Notes: generated by a model from the sequence alone, not told the origin. Positions 1-14,630 are shown, counted from the stretch's first letter. The stretch is 64,000 nucleotides of DNA from Acanthosepion esculentum (GCA_964036315.1 OZ038478.1:144051557-144115556), one strand, 5' to 3'. Made by a program: numbers and translations.

Positions 1-2002
1 CCCTCCCCCATCTATGGGTAAATATGAGGACATACTGAGTTCTATAGTTTCGGAAAAGGAAAACATTCGAATTCAGCTTGGATCGAATGCATCTAGGATT
101 GAGGAACCGGGAGCCGAGTTTGAACTCTAGTCGTGTTCATTAAAACTCTACTCTCCCTCCCCCATCTATGGGTAAATATTAGGACATACTGAGTTCTATA
201 GTCTCGGAAAAGGAAAACATTCGAATTCAGCTTGGATCGAATGCATCTAGGATTGAGGAATCGGGAGCCGAGTTTGAACTCTAGTCGTGTTCATTACAAC
301 TCTACTCTCCCTCCCCCAACTATGGGTAAATATTAGGAAATACTGAATTCTATAGTCTCGGAAAAGGAAAACATTCGAATTCAGCTTGGATCGAATGCAT
401 CTAGGATTGAGGAACCGGGAGCCGAGTTTGAACTCTAGTCGTGTTCATTACAACTCTACTCTCCCTCCCCCATCTATGGGTAAATATTAGGACATACTGA
501 GTTCTATAGTCTCGGAAAAGGAAAACATTCGAATTCAGCTTGGATCGAATGCATCTAGGATTGAGGAACCGGGAGCCGAGTTTGAACTCTAGTCGTGTTC
601 ATTACAACTCTACTCTCCCTCCCCCATCTATGGGTAAATATTAGGACATACTGAGTTCTATAGTCTCGGAAAAGGAAAACATTCGAATTCAGCTTGGATC
701 GAATGCATCTAGGATTGAGGAACCGGGAGCCGAGTTTGAACTCTAGTCGTGTTCATTACAACTCTACTCTCCCTCCCCCATCTATGGGTAAATATTAGGA
801 CATACTGAGTTCTATAGTCTCGGAAAAGGAAAACATTCGAATTCAGATTGGATCGAATGCATCTAGGATTGAGGAACCGGGAGCCGAGTTTGAACTCTAG
901 TCGTGTTCATTACAACTCTACTCTCCCTCCCCCATCTATGGGTAAATATGAGGACATACTGAGTTCTATAGTTTCGGAAAAGGAAAACATTCGAATTCAG
1001 CTTGGATCGAATGCATCTAGGATTGAGGAACCGGGAGCCAAGTTTGAACTCTAGTCGTGTTCATTAAAACTCTACTCTCCCTCCCCCATCTATGGGTAAA
1101 TATTAGGACATACTGAGTTCTATAGTCACGGAAAAGGAAAACATTCGAATTCACCTTGGATCGAATGCATCTAGGATTGAGAAATCGGGAGCCGAGTTTG
1201 AACTCTAGTCGTGTTCATTACAACTCTACTCTCCCTCCCCCATCAATGGGTAAATATTAGGACATACTGAGTTCTATAGTCTCGGATAAGGAAAACATTC
1301 GAAATCAGCTTGGATCGAATGCATCTAGGATTGAGGAACCGGGAGCCGAGTTTGAACTCTAGTCGTGTTCATTACAACTCTACTCTCCCTCCCCCATCTA
1401 TGGGTAAATATTAGGACATACTGAGTTCTATATTCTCGGAAAAGGAAAACATTCGAATTCAGCTTGGATCGAATGTATCAAGGATTGAGGAAACGGGAGC
1501 CGAGTTTCATCTCTAGTCGTGTTCATTACAAATCTACTCTCCCTCCCCCATCTATGGGTAAATATTAGGACATACTGAGTTCTATAGTCACGGAAAAGTA
1601 AAACATTCGAATTCAGCTTGGATCGAATGCATCTAGGATTGAGGAACCGGGAGCCGAGTTTGAACTCTAGTCGTGTTCATTACAACTCTACTCTCCCTCC
1701 CCCATCTATGGGTAAATATTAGGACATACTGAGTTCTATAGTCTCGGAAAAGGAAAACATTCGAATTCAGCTTGGATCAAATGCATCTAGGATTGAGGAA
1801 CCGGGAGCCGAGTTTGAACTCTAGTCGTGTTCATTACAACTCTACTCTCCCTCCCCCATCTATGGGTAAATATTAGGACATACTGAGTTCTATAGTCTCG
1901 GAAAAGGAAAACATTCGAATTCAGCTTGGATCGAATGCATCTAGGATTGAGGAACCGGGAGCCGAGTTTGAACACTAGTCGTGTTCATTACAACTCTACT
2001 CT

Positions 2003-2464
2003 CCCTCCCCCATCTATGGGTAAATATTAGGACATACTGAGTTGTATAGTCTCGGAAAAGGAAAACATTCGAATTCAGATTGGATCGAATGCATCTAGGA
2101 TTGAGGAACCGGGAGCCAAGTTTGAACTCTAGTCGTGTTCATTACAACTCTACTCTCCCTCCCCCATCTATGGGTAAATATTAGGACATACTGAGTTCTA
2201 TAGTCTCGGAAAAGGAAAACATTCGAATTCAGATTGGTTCGAATGCATCTAGGATTGAGGAACCGGGAGCCGAGTTTGAACTCTAGTCGTGTTCATTACA
2301 ACTCTACTCTCCCTCCCCCATCTATGGGTAAATATGAGGACATACTGAGTTCTATAGTTTCGGAAAAGGAAAACATTCGAATTCAGCTTGGATCGAATGC
2401 ATCTAGGATTGAGGAACCGGGAGCCGAGTTTGAACTCTAGTCGTGTTCATTAAAACTCTACTCT
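2003..2464 (+). repeat. Recurring three-monomer cassette alpha (first of four copies)
   Basis: The cassette reads: a monomer with GTTGTATAG and GCCAAG, a monomer with the A77 allele, then a TATGAGG monomer ending in TTAAAACTC. It recurs at 3,081-3,542 (7 monomers on), 10,165-10,626 and 15,709-16,170 (36 monomers apart). The two left copies share GGTTCGAATG in the middle monomer and TTTCGG in the third; the two right copies share GGATCG and CTCGG. That pairing shows the copies spread by block duplication rather than recurrent mutation. A partial relative starts near 6,007. Confidence 0.8.
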
Positions 2465-5400
2465 CCCTCCCCCATCTATGGGTAAATATTAGGACATACT
2501 GAGTTCTATAGTCTCGGAAAAGGAAAACATTCGAATTCAGCTTGGATCGAATGCATCTAGGATTGAGGAATCGGGAGCCGAGTTTGAACTCTAGTCGTGT
2601 TCATTACAACTCTACTCTCCCTCCCCCAACTATGGGTAAATATTAGGACATACTGAGTTCTATAGTCTCGGAAAAGGAAAACATTCGAATTCAGCTTGGA
2701 TCGAATGCATCTAGGATTGAGGAACCGGGAGCCGAGTTTGAACTCTAGTCGTGTTCATTACAACTCTACTCTCCCTCCCCCATCTATGGGTAAATATTAG
2801 GACATACTGAGTTCTATAGTCTCGGAAAAGGAAAACATTCGAATTCAGCTTGGATCGAATGCATCTAGGATTGAGGAACCGGGAGCCGAGTTTGAACTCT
2901 AGTCGTGTTCATTACAACTCTACTCTCCCTCCCCCATCTATGGGTAAATATTAGGACATACTGAGTTCTATAGTCTCGGAAAAGGAAAACATTCGAATTC
3001 AGCTTGGATCGAATGCATCTAGGATTGAGGAACCGGGAGCCGAGTTTGAACTCTAGTCGTGTTCATTACAACTCTACTCTCCCTCCCCCATCTATGGGTA
3101 AATATTAGGACATACTGAGTTGTATAGTCTCGGAAAAGGAAAACATTCGAATTCAGATTGGATCGAATGCATCTAGGATTGAGGAACCGGGAGCCAAGTT
3201 TGAACTCTAGTCGTGTTCATTACAACTCTACTCTCCCTCCCCCATCTATGGGTAAATATTAGGACATACTGAGTTCTATAGTCTCGGAAAAGGAAAACAT
3301 TCGAATTCAGATTGGTTCGAATGCATCTAGGATTGAGGAACCGGGAGTCGAGTTTGAACTCTAGTCGTGTTCATTACAACTCTACTCTCCCTCCCCCATC
3401 TATGGGTAAATATGAGGACATACTGAGTTCTATAGTTTCGGAAAAGGAAAACATTCGAATTCAGCTTGGATCGAATGCATCTAGGATTGAGGAACCGGGA
3501 GCCGAGTTTGAACTCTAGTCGTGTTCATTAAAACTCTACTCTCCCTCCCCCATCTATGGGTAAATATTAGGACATACTGAGTTCTATAGTCTCGGAAAAG
3601 GAAAACATTCGAATTCAGCTTGGATCGAATGCATCTAGGATTGAGGAACCGGGAGCCGAGTTTGAACTCTAGTCGTGTTCATTACAACTCTACTCTCCCT
3701 CCCCCATCTATGGGTAAATATGAGGACATACTGAGTTCTATAGTTTCGGAAAAGGAAAACATTCGAATTCAGCTTGGATCGAATGCATCTAGGATTGAGG
3801 AACCGGGAGCCAAGTTTGAACTCTAGTCGTGTTCATTAAAACTCTACTCTCCCTCCCCCATCTATGGGTAAATATTAGGACATACTGAGTTCTATAGTCT
3901 CGGAAAAGGAAAACATTCGAATTCAGCTTGGATCGAGTGCATCTAGGATTGAGGAATCGGGAGCCGAGTTTGAACTCTAGTCGTGTTCATTACAACTCTA
4001 CTCTCCCTCCCCCATCAATGGGTAAATATTAGGACATACTGAGTTCTATAGTCACGGAAAAGGAAAACATTCGAATTCAGCTTGGATCGAATGCATCTAG
4101 GATTGAGAAATCGGGAGCCGAGTTTGAACTCTAGTCGTGTTCATTACAACCCTACTCTCCCTCCCCCATCTATTGGTAAATATTAGGACATACTGAGGTC
4201 TATATTCTCGGAAAAGGAAAACATTCGAATTCAGCTTGGATCGAATGTATCAAGGATTGAGGAAACGGGAGCCGAGTTTCATCTCTAGTCGTGTTCATTA
4301 CAAATCTACTCTCCCTCCCCCATCTATGGGTAAATATTAGGACATACTGAGTTCTATAGTCACGGAAAAGTAAAACATTCGAATTCAACTTGGATCGAAT
4401 GCATCTAGGATTGAGTAACCGGGAGCCGAGTTTGAACTCTAGTCGTGTTCATTACAACTCTACTCTCCCTCCCCCATCTATGGGTAAATATTAGGACATA
4501 CTGATTTCTATAGTCTCGGAAAAGGAAAACATTCGAATTCAGCTTGGATCGAATGCATCTAGGATTGAGGAACCGGGAGCCGAGTTTGAACTCTAGTCGT
4601 GTTCATTACAACTCTACTCTCCCTCCCCCATCAATGGGTAAATATTAGGACATACTGAGTTCTATAGTCACGGAAAAGGAAAACATTCGAATTCAGCTTG
4701 GATCGAATGCATCTAGGATTGAGGAATCGGGAGCCGAGTTTGAACTCTAGTCGTGTTCATTACAACTCTACTCTCCCTCCCCCATCTATGAGTAAATATT
4801 AGGACATACTGAGTTCTATAGTCTCGGAAAAGGAAAACATTCGAATTCAGCTTGGATCGAATGCATCTAGGATTGAGGAACCGGGAGCCGAGTTTGAACT
4901 CTAGTCGTGTTCATTACAACTCTACTCTCCCTCCCCCATCTATGGGTAAATATGAGGACATACTGAGTTCTATAGTCTCGGAAAAGGAAAACATTCGAAT
5001 TCAGCTTGGATCGAATGCATCTAGGATTGAGGAACCGGTAGCCGAGTTTGAACTCTAGTCGTGTTCATTAAAACTCTACTCTCCCTCCCCCATCTATGGG
5101 TAAATATTAGGACATACTGAGTTCTATAGTCTCGGAAAAGGAAAACATTCGAATTCAGCTTGGATCGAATGCATCTAGGATTGAGGAATCGGGAGCCGAG
5201 TTTGAACTCTAGTCGTGTTCATTACAACTCTACTCTCCCTCCCCCATCAATGGGTAAATATTAGGACATACTGAGTTCTATAGTCACGGAAAAGGAAAAC
5301 ATTCGAATTCAGCTTGGATCGAATGCATCTAGGATTGAGGAATCGGGAGCCGAGTTTGAACTCTAGTCGTGTTCATTACAACCCTACTCTCCCTCCCCCA

Positions 5401-6160
5401 TCTATGGGTAAATATTAGGACATACTGCGTTCTATATTCTCGGAAAAGTAAAACATTCGAATTCAGCTTGGATCGAATGTATCAAGGATTGAGGAAACGG
5501 GAGCCGAGTTTCATCTCTAGTCGTGTTCATTACAAATCTACTCTCACTCCCCCATCTATGGGTAAATATTAGGACATACTGAGTTCTATAGTCACGGAAA
5601 AGGAAAACATTCGAATTCAACTTGGATCGAATGCATCTAGGATTGAGTAACCGGGAGCCGAGTTTGAACTCTAGTCGTGTTCATTACAACTCTACTCTCC
5701 CTCTCCCATCTATGGGTAAATATTAGGACATACTGATTTCTATAGTCTCGGAAAAGGAAAACATTCGAATTCAGCTTGGATCCAATGCATCTAGGATTGA
5801 GGAACCGGGAGCCGAGTTTGAACTCTAGTCGTGTTCATTACAACTCTACTCTCCCTCCACCATCTATGGGTAAATATTAGCACATACTGAGTTCTATAGT
5901 TTCGGAAAAGGAAAACATTCGAATTCAGCTTGGATCGAATGCATCTAGGATTGAGGAACCGGGAGCCGAGTTTGAACTCTAGTCGTGTTCATTACAACTC
6001 TACTCTCCCTCCCCCATCTATGGGTAAATATTAGGACATACTGAGTTGTATAGTCTCGGAAAAGGAAAACATTCGAATTCAGATTGGATCGAATGCATCT
6101 AGGATTGAGGAACCGGGAGCCGAGTTTGAACTCTAGTCGTGTTCATTACAACTCTACTCT

Positions 6161-8316
6161 CCCTCCCCCATCTATGGGTAAATATGAGGACATACTGAGT
6201 TCTATAGTATCGGAAAAGGAAAACATTCGAATTCATCTTGGATCGAATGCATCTAGGATTGAGTAACCGGGAGCCGAGTTTGAACTCTAGTCGTGTTCAT
6301 TACAACTCTACTCTCCCTCCCCCATCTATGGGTAAATATGAGGACATACTGAGTTCTATAGTCTCGGAAAAGGAAAACATTCGAATTCAGCTTGGATCGA
6401 ATGCATCTAGGATTGAGTAACCGGGAGCCGAGTTTGAACTCTAGTCGTGTTCATTACAACTCTACTCTCCCTCCCCCATCTATGGGTAAATATTAGGACT
6501 TACTAAGTTCTATAGTCTCGGAAAAGGAAAACATTCGAATTCAGCTTGGATCGAATGCATCTAGGATTGAGTAACCGGGAGCCGAGTTTGAACTCTAGTC
6601 GTGTTCATTACAACTCTACTCTCCCTCCCCCATCTATGGGTAAATATGAGGACATACTGAGTTCTATAGTCTCGGAAAAGGAAAACATTCGAATTCAGCT
6701 TGGATCGAATGCATCTAGGATTGAGGAACCGGGAGCCGAGTTTGAACTCTAGTCGTGTTCATTTCAACTCTACTCTCCCTCTCCCATCTATGGGTAAATA
6801 TTAGGACATACTGAGTTCTATAGTCTCGGAAAAGGAAAACATTCGAATTCAGATTGGATCGAATGCATCTAGGATTGAATAACCGGGAGCCGAGTTTGAA
6901 CTCTAGTCGTGTTCATTACAACTCTACTCTCCCTCCCCCATCTATGGGTAAATATGAGGACATACTGAGTTCTATAGTCTCGGAAAAGGAAAACATTCGA
7001 ATTCAGCTTGGATCGAATGCATCTAGGATTGAGGAACCGGGAGCCGAGTTTGAACTCTAGTCGTGTTCATTTCAACTCTACTCTCCCTCTCCCATCTATG
7101 GGTAAATATTAGGACATACTGAGTTCTATAGTCTCGGAAAAGGAAAACATTCGAATTCAGATTGGATCGAATGCATCTAGGATTGAGGAACCGGGAGCCG
7201 AGTTTGAACTCTAGTCGTGTTCATTACAACTCTACTCTCCCTCCCCCATCTATGGGTAAATATTAGGACATACTGAGTTCTATAGTCTCGGAAAAGGAAT
7301 ACATTCGAATTCAGATTGGATCGAATGCATCTAGGATTGAGGAACCGGGAGCCGAGTTTGAACTCTAGTCGATTTCATTACAACTCTACTCTCCCTCCCC
7401 CATCTATGGGTAAATATTAGGACATACTGAGTTCTATAGTCTCGGAAAAGGAAAACATTCGAATTCAGATTGGATCGAATGCATCTAGGATTGAGGAACC
7501 GGGGGCCGAGTTTGAACTCTAGTCGTGTTCATTACAACTCTACTCTCCCTCCCCCATCTATGGGTAAATATTAGGACATACTGAGTTCTATAGTCTCGGA
7601 AAAGGAAAACATTCGAATTCAGATTGGATCGAATGCATCTAGGATTGAGGATCCGGGAGCCGAGTTTGAACTCTAGTCGTGTTCATTACAACTCTACTCT
7701 CCCTCCCCCATCTATGGGTAAATATTAGGACATACTGAGTTCTATAGTCTCGGAAAAGGAATACATTCGAATTCAGATTGGATCGAATGCATCTAGGATT
7801 GAGGAACCGGGAGCCGAGTTTGAACTCTAGTCGAGTTCATTACAACTCTACTCTCCCTCCCCCATCTATGGGTAAATATTAGGACATACTGAGTTCTATA
7901 GTCTCGGAAAAGGAAAACATTCGAATTCAGCTTGGATCGAATGCATCTAGGATTGAGGAACCGGGAGCCGAGTTTGAACTCTAGTCGTGTTCATTACAAC
8001 TCTACTCTCCCTCCCCCATCTATGGGTAAATATTAGGACATACTGAGTTCTATAGTCTCGGAAAAGTAAAACATTCGAATTCAGATTGGATCGAATGCAT
8101 CTAGGATTGAGGAACCGGGAGCCGAGTTTGAACTCTAGTCGTGTTCATTACAACTCTACTCTCCCTCCCCCATCTATGGGTAAATATTAGGACATCCTGA
8201 GTTCTATAGTCTCGGAAAAGGAAAACATTCGAATTCAGCTTGGATCGAATGCATCTAGGATTGAGGAACCGGGAGCCGAGTTTGAACTCTAGTCGTGTTC
8301 ATTACAACTCTACTCT
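6161..8316 (+). repeat. 14-monomer higher-order block, first tandem copy
   Basis: The block opens with TATGAGG/GTATCGG/CATCTTGG, then GAGTAACC monomers including GGACTTACTAAG. It ends with a seven-monomer run (7,239-8,316) marked in order by GAATACATT with CGATTTCATT, GGGGCCG, GGATCCGGG, GAATACATT with CGAGTTCATT, a C77 copy, GTAAAACATT and GACATCCTG. The second copy follows immediately, so this is a direct tandem duplication of 2,156 bp. Confidence 0.85.
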
Positions 8317-10164
8317 CCCTCCCCCATCTATGGGTAAATATGAGGACATACTGAGTTCTATAGTATCGGAAAAGGAAAACATTCGAATTCATCTTGGATC
8401 GAATGCATCTAGGATTGAGTAACCGGGAGCCGAGTTTGAACTCTAGTCGTGTTCATTACAACTCTACTCTCCCTCCCCCATCTATGGGTAAATATGAGGA
8501 CATACTGAGTTCTATAGTCTCGGAAAAGGAAAACATTCGAATTCAGCTTGGATCGAATGCATCTAGGATTGAGTAACCGGGAGCCGAGTTTGAACTCTAG
8601 TCGTGTTCATTACAACTCTACTCTCCCTCCCCCATCTATGGGTAAATATTAGGACTTACTAAGTTCTATAGTCTCGGAAAAGGAAAACATTCGAATTCAG
8701 CTTGGATCGAATGCATCTAGGATTGAGTAACCGGGAGCCGAGTTTGAACTCTAGTCGTGTTCATTACAACTCTACTCTCCCTCCCCCATCTATGGGTAAA
8801 TATGAGGACATACTGAGTTCTATAGTCTCGGAAAAGGAAAACATTCGAATTCAGCTTGGATCGAATGCATCTAGGATTGAGGAACCGGGAGCCGAGTTTG
8901 AACTCTAGTCGTGTTCATTACAACTCTACTCTCTCTCCCCCATCTATGATTAAATATTAGGACATACTGAGTTCTATAGTCTCGGAAAAGGAAAACATTC
9001 GAATTCAGATTGGATCGAATGCATCTAGGATTGAGGAACCGGGAGCCGAGTTTGAACTCTAGTCGTGTTCATTACAACTCTACTCTCCCTCCCCCATCTA
9101 TGGGTAAATATTAGGACATACTGAGTTCTATAGTCTCGGAAAAGGAATACATTCGAATTCAGATTGGATCGAATGCATCTAGGATTGAGGAACCGGGAGC
9201 CGAGTTTGAACTCTAGTCGATTTCATTACAACTCTACTCTCCCTCCCCCATCTATGGGTAAATATTAGGACATACTGAGTTCTATAGTCTCGGAAAAGGA
9301 AAACATTCGAATTCAGATTGGATCGAATGCATCTAGGATTGAGGAACCGGGGGCCGAGTTTGAACTCTAGTCGTGTTCATTACAACTCTACTCTCCCTCC
9401 CCCATCTATGGGTAAATATTAGGACATACTGAGTTCTATAGTCTCGGAAAAGGAAAACATTCGAATTCAGATTGGATCGAATGCATCTAGGATTGAGGAT
9501 CCGGGAGCCGAGTTTGAACTCTAGTCGTGTTCATTACAACTCTACTCTCCCTCCCCCATCTATGGGTAAATATTAGGACATACTGAGTTCTATAGTCTCG
9601 GAAAAGGAATACATTCGAATTCAGATTGGATCGAATGCATCTAGGATTGAGGAACCGGGAGCCGAGTTTGAACTCTAGTCGAGTTCATTACAACTCTACT
9701 CTCCCTCCCCCATCTATGGGTAAATATTAGGACATACTGAGTTCTATAGTCTCGGAAAAGGAAAACATTCGAATTCAGCTTGGATCGAATGCATCTAGGA
9801 TTGAGGAACCGGGAGCCGAGTTTGAACTCTAGTCGTGTTCATTACAACTCTACTCTCCCTCCCCCATCTATGGGTAAATATTAGGACATACTGAGTTCTA
9901 TAGTCTCGGAAAAGTAAAACATTCGAATTCAGATTGGATCGAATGCATCTAGGATTGAGGAACCGGGAGCCGAGTTTGAACTCTAGTCGTGTTCATTACA
10001 ACTCTACTCTCCCTCCCCCATCTATGGGTAAATATTAGGACATCCTGAGTTCTATAGTCTCGGAAAAGGAAAACATTCGAATTCAGCTTGGATCGAATGC
10101 ATCTAGGATTGAGGAACCGGGAGCCGAGTTTGAACTCTAGTCGTGTTCATTACAACTCTACTCT
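8317..10164 (+). repeat. 12-monomer higher-order block, second tandem copy (two monomers shorter)
   Basis: It repeats the marker order of 6,161-8,316. Where the first copy has three monomers (6,777-7,238) this one has a single monomer at 8,933-9,086 carrying CTCTCTCCCCC and ATGATTAAAT. The offset between copies therefore falls from 14 to 12 monomers inside the block. A later deletion of two monomers, or a gain of two in the first copy, explains it. Confidence 0.85.
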
Positions 10165-10780
10165 CCCTCCCCCATCTATGGGTAAATATTAGGACATACT
10201 GAGTTGTATAGTCTCGGAAAAGGAAAACATTCGAATTCAGATTGGATCGAATGCATCTAGGATTGAGGAACCGGGAGCCAAGTTTGAACTCTAGTCGTGT
10301 TCATTACAACTCTACTCTCCCTCCCCCATCTATGGGTAAATATTAGGACATACTGAGTTCTATAGTCTCGGAAAAGGAAAACATTCGAATTCAGATTGGA
10401 TCGAATGCATCTAGGATTGAGGAACCGGGAGCCGAGTTTGAACTCTAGTCGTGTTCATTACAACTCTACTCTCCCTCCCCCATCTATGGGTAAATATGAG
10501 GACATACTGAGTTCTATAGTCTCGGAAAAGGAAAACATTCGAATTCAGCTTGGATCGAATGCATCTAGGATTGAGGAACCGGGAGCCGAGTTTGAACTCT
10601 AGTCGTGTTCATTAAAACTCTACTCTCCCTCCCCCATCTATGGGTAAATATTAGGACATACTGAGTTCTATAGTCTCGGAAAAGGAAAACATTCGAATTC
10701 AGCTTGGATCGAATGCATCTAGGATTGAGGAATCGGGAGCCGAGTTTGAACTCTAGTCGTGTTCATTACAACTCTACTCT

Positions 10781-11088
10781 CCCTCCCCCATCAATGGGTA
10801 AATATTAGGACATACTGAGTTCTATATTCTCGGAAAAGTAAAACATTCGAATTCAGCTTGGATCGAATGTATCAAGGATTGAGGAAACGGGAGCCGAGTT
10901 TCATCTCTAGTCGTGTTCATTACAAATCTACTCTCACTCCCCCATCTATGGGTAAATATTAGGACATACTGAGTTCTATAGTCACGGAAAAGGAAAACAT
11001 TCGAATTCAACTTGGATCGAATGCATCTAGGATTGAGTAACCGGGAGCCGAGTTTGAACTCTAATCGTGTTCATTACAACTCTACTCT
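10781..11088 (+). repeat. Diverged two-monomer cassette beta (one of five copies)
   Basis: The first monomer carries linked changes: TATATTCTCGG, GTATCAAGG, GGAAACGGG, TTTCATCTCTAG and ACAAATCTA. The second carries GTCACGG and, in most copies, CAACTTGG and GAGTAACC. Copies start at 1,387, 4,159, 5,391, 10,781 and 16,171, spaced 18, 8, 35 and 35 monomers. The linked variant set makes it the best marker of common descent in domain I. The copies at 5,391, 10,781 and 16,171 are almost the same, including CTCTCACTCC. Confidence 0.85.
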
Positions 11089-13090
11089 CCCTCCACCATC
11101 TATGGGTAAATATTAGCACATACTGAGTTCTATAGTTTCGGAAAAGGAAAACATTCGAATTCAGCTTGGATCGAATGCATCTAGGATTGAGGAACCGGGA
11201 GCCGAGTTTGAACTCTAGTCGTGTTCATTACAACTCTACTCTCCCTCCCCCATCTATGGGTAAATATTAGGACATACTGAGTTCTATAGTCTCGGAAAAG
11301 GAAAACATTCGAATTCAGATTGGATCGAATGCATCTAGGATTGAGGAACCGGGAGCCGAGTTTGAACTCTAGTCGTGTTCATTACAACTCTACTCTCCCT
11401 CCCCCATCTATGGGTAAATATTAGGACATACTGAGTTCTAAAGTCTCGGAAAAGGAAAACATTCGAATTCAGATTGGATCGAATGCATCTAGGATTGAGG
11501 ATCCGGGAGCCGAGTTTGAACTCTAGTCGTGTTCATTACAACTCTACTCTCCCTCCCCCATCTATGGGTAAATATTAGGACATACTGAGTTCTATAGTCT
11601 CGGAAAAGGAAAACATTCGAATTCAGATTGGATCGAATGCATCTAGGATTGAGGAACCGGGGGCCGAGTTTGAACTCTAGTCGTGTTCATTACAACCCTA
11701 CTCTCCCTCCCCCATCTATGGGTAAATATGAGGACATACTGAGTTCTATAGTCTCGGAAAAGGAAAACATTCGAATTCAGCTTGGATCGAATGCATCTAG
11801 GATTGAGGAACCGGGAGCCGAGTTTGAACTCTAGTCGTGTTCATTACAACTCTACTCTCCCTCCCCCATCTATGGGTAAATATTAGGACATACTGAGTTC
11901 TATAGTCTCGGAAAAGGAAAACATTCGAATTCAGATTGGATCGAATGCATCTAGGATTGAGGAACCGGGAGCCGAGTTTGAACTCTAGTCGTGTTCATTA
12001 CAACTCTACTCTCCCTCCCCCATCTATGGGTAAATATTAGGACATACTGAGTTCTATAGTCTCGGAAAAGGAATACATTCGAATTCAGATTGGATCAAAT
12101 GCATCTAGGATTGAGGAACCGGGAGCCGAGTTTGAACTCTAGTCGAGTTCATTACAACTCTAATCTCCCTCCCCCATCTATGGGTAAATATTAGGACATA
12201 CTGAGTTCTATAGTCTCGGAAAAGGAAAACATTCGAATTCAGATTGGATCGAATGCATCTAGGATTGAGGAACCGGGAGCCGAGTTTGAACTCTAGTCGT
12301 GTTCATTACAACTCTACTCTCCCTCCCCCATCTATGGGTAAATATTAGGACATACTGAGTTCTATAGTCTCGGAAAAGGAAAACATTCGAATTCAGATTG
12401 GATCGAATGCATCTAGGATTGAGGAACCGGGAGCCGAGTTTGAACTCTAGTCGTGTTCATTACAACTCTACTCTCCCTCCCCCATCTATGGGTAAATATT
12501 AGGACATACTGAGTTCTATAGTCTCGGAAAAGGAAAACATTCGAATTCAGATTGGATCGAATGCATCTAGGATTGAGGAACCGGGAGCCGAGTTTGAACT
12601 CTAGTCGTGTTCATTACAACTCTACTCTCCCTCCCCCATCTATGGGTAAATATTAGGACATACTGAGTTCTATAGTCTCGGAAAAGGAATACATTCGAAT
12701 TCAGATTGGATCGAATGCATCTAGGATTGAGGAACCGGGAGCCGAGTTTGAACTCTAGTCGAGTTCATTACAACTCTAATCTCCCTCCCCCATCTATGGG
12801 TAAATATTAGGACATACTGAGTTCTATAGTCTCGGAAAAGGAAAACATTCGAATTCAGATTGGATCGAATGCATCTAGGATTGAGGAACCAGGGGCCGAG
12901 TTTGAACTCTAGTCGAGTTCATTACAACTCTACTCTCCCTCCCCCATCTATGGGTAAATATTAGGACATACTGAGTTCTATAGTCTCGGAAAAGGAAAAC
13001 ATTCGAATTCAGATTGGATCGAATGCATCTAGGATTGAGGAATCGGGAGCCGAGTTTGAACTCTAGTCGTGTTCATTACAACTCTACTCT

Positions 13091-14630
13091 CCCTCGCCCA
13101 TCTGTGGGTAAATATTCGGACATACTGAGTTCTATAGGCTCGGAAAAGGAAAACATTCGAATTCAGATTGGATCGAATGGATCTAGGATTGAGGAACCGG
13201 GAGCCGAGTTTGAACTCTAGTCGAGTTCATTACAACTCTACTCTCCCTCCCCCATCTATGGGTAAATATTAGGACATACTGAGTTCTATAGTCTCGGAAA
13301 AGGAAAACATTCGAATTCAGATTGGATCGAATGCATCTAGGATTGAGGAATCGGGAGCCGAGTTTGAACTCTAGTCGTGTTCATTACAACTCTACTCTCC
13401 CTCGCCCATCTATGGGTAAATATTCGGACATACTGAGTTCTATAGGCTCGGAAAAGGAAAACATTCGAATTCAGATTGGATCGAATGCATCTAGGATTGA
13501 GGAACCGGGAGCCGAGTTTGAACTCTAGTCGAGTTCATTACAACTCTACTCTCCCTCCCCCATCTATGGGTAAATATTAGGACATACTGAGTTCTATAGT
13601 CTCGGAAAAGGAAAACATTCGAATTCAGATTGGATCGAATGCATCTAGGATTGAGGAATCGGGAGCCGAGTTTGAACTCTAGTCGTGTTCATTACAACTC
13701 TACTCTCCCTCCCCCATCTATGGGTAAATATTAGAACATACTGAGTTCTATAGTCTCGGAAAAGGAAAACATTCGAATTCAGCTTGGATCGAATGCATCT
13801 AGGATTGAGGAATCGGGAGCCGAGTTTGAACTCTAGTCGTGTTCATTACAACTCTACTCTCCCTCCCCCATCTATGGGTAAATATTAGGACATACTGAGT
13901 TCTATAGTCACGGAAAAGGAAAACATTCGAATTCAGCTTGGATCGAATGCATCTAGGATTGAGGAATCGGGAGCCGAGTTTGAACTCTAGTCGTGTTCAT
14001 TACAACTCTACTCTCCCTCCCCCATCTATGGGTAAATATTAGGACATACTGAGTTCTATAGTCTCGGAAAAGGAATACATTCGAATTCAGATTGGATCGA
14101 ATGCATCTAGGATTGAGGAACCGGGAGCCGAGTTTGAACTCTAGTCGAGTTCATTACAACTCTACTCTCCCTCCCCCATCTATGGGTAAATATTAGGACA
14201 TACTGAGTTCTATAGTCTCGGAAAAGGAAAACATTCGAATTCAGATTGGATCGAATGCATCTAGGATTGAGGAACCGGGGGCCGAGTTTGAACTCTAGTC
14301 GTGTTCATTACAACTCTACTCTCCCTCCCCCATCTATGGGTAAATATGAAGACATACTGAGTTCTATAGTCTCGGAAAAGGAAAACATTCGAATTCAGCT
14401 TGGATCGAATGCATCTAGTATTGAGGAACCGGGAGCCGAGTTTGAACTCTAGTCGTGTTCATTACAACTCTACTCTCCCTCCCCCATCTATGGGTAAATA
14501 TTAGGACATACTGAGTTCTATAGTCTCGGAAAAGGAAAACATTCGAATTCAGATTGGATCGAATGCATCTAGGATTGAGGAACCGGGAGCCGAGTTTGAA
14601 CTCTAGTCGTGTTCATTACAACTCTACTCT
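13091..14630 (+). repeat. 10-monomer block with CCCTCGCCCA/TATTCGG markers, first copy
   Basis: Monomers starting at 13,091 and 13,399 carry CCCTCGCCCA, TATTCGG and ATAGGCTCGG, alternating with ordinary monomers. They are followed by TTAGAACATAC, GTCACGG, GAATACATT, GGGGCCG and TATGAAGAC monomers. The same order recurs 25 to 26 monomers downstream. The TATTCGG change removes an in-frame TAG and so creates fortuitous open frames. Confidence 0.82.
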
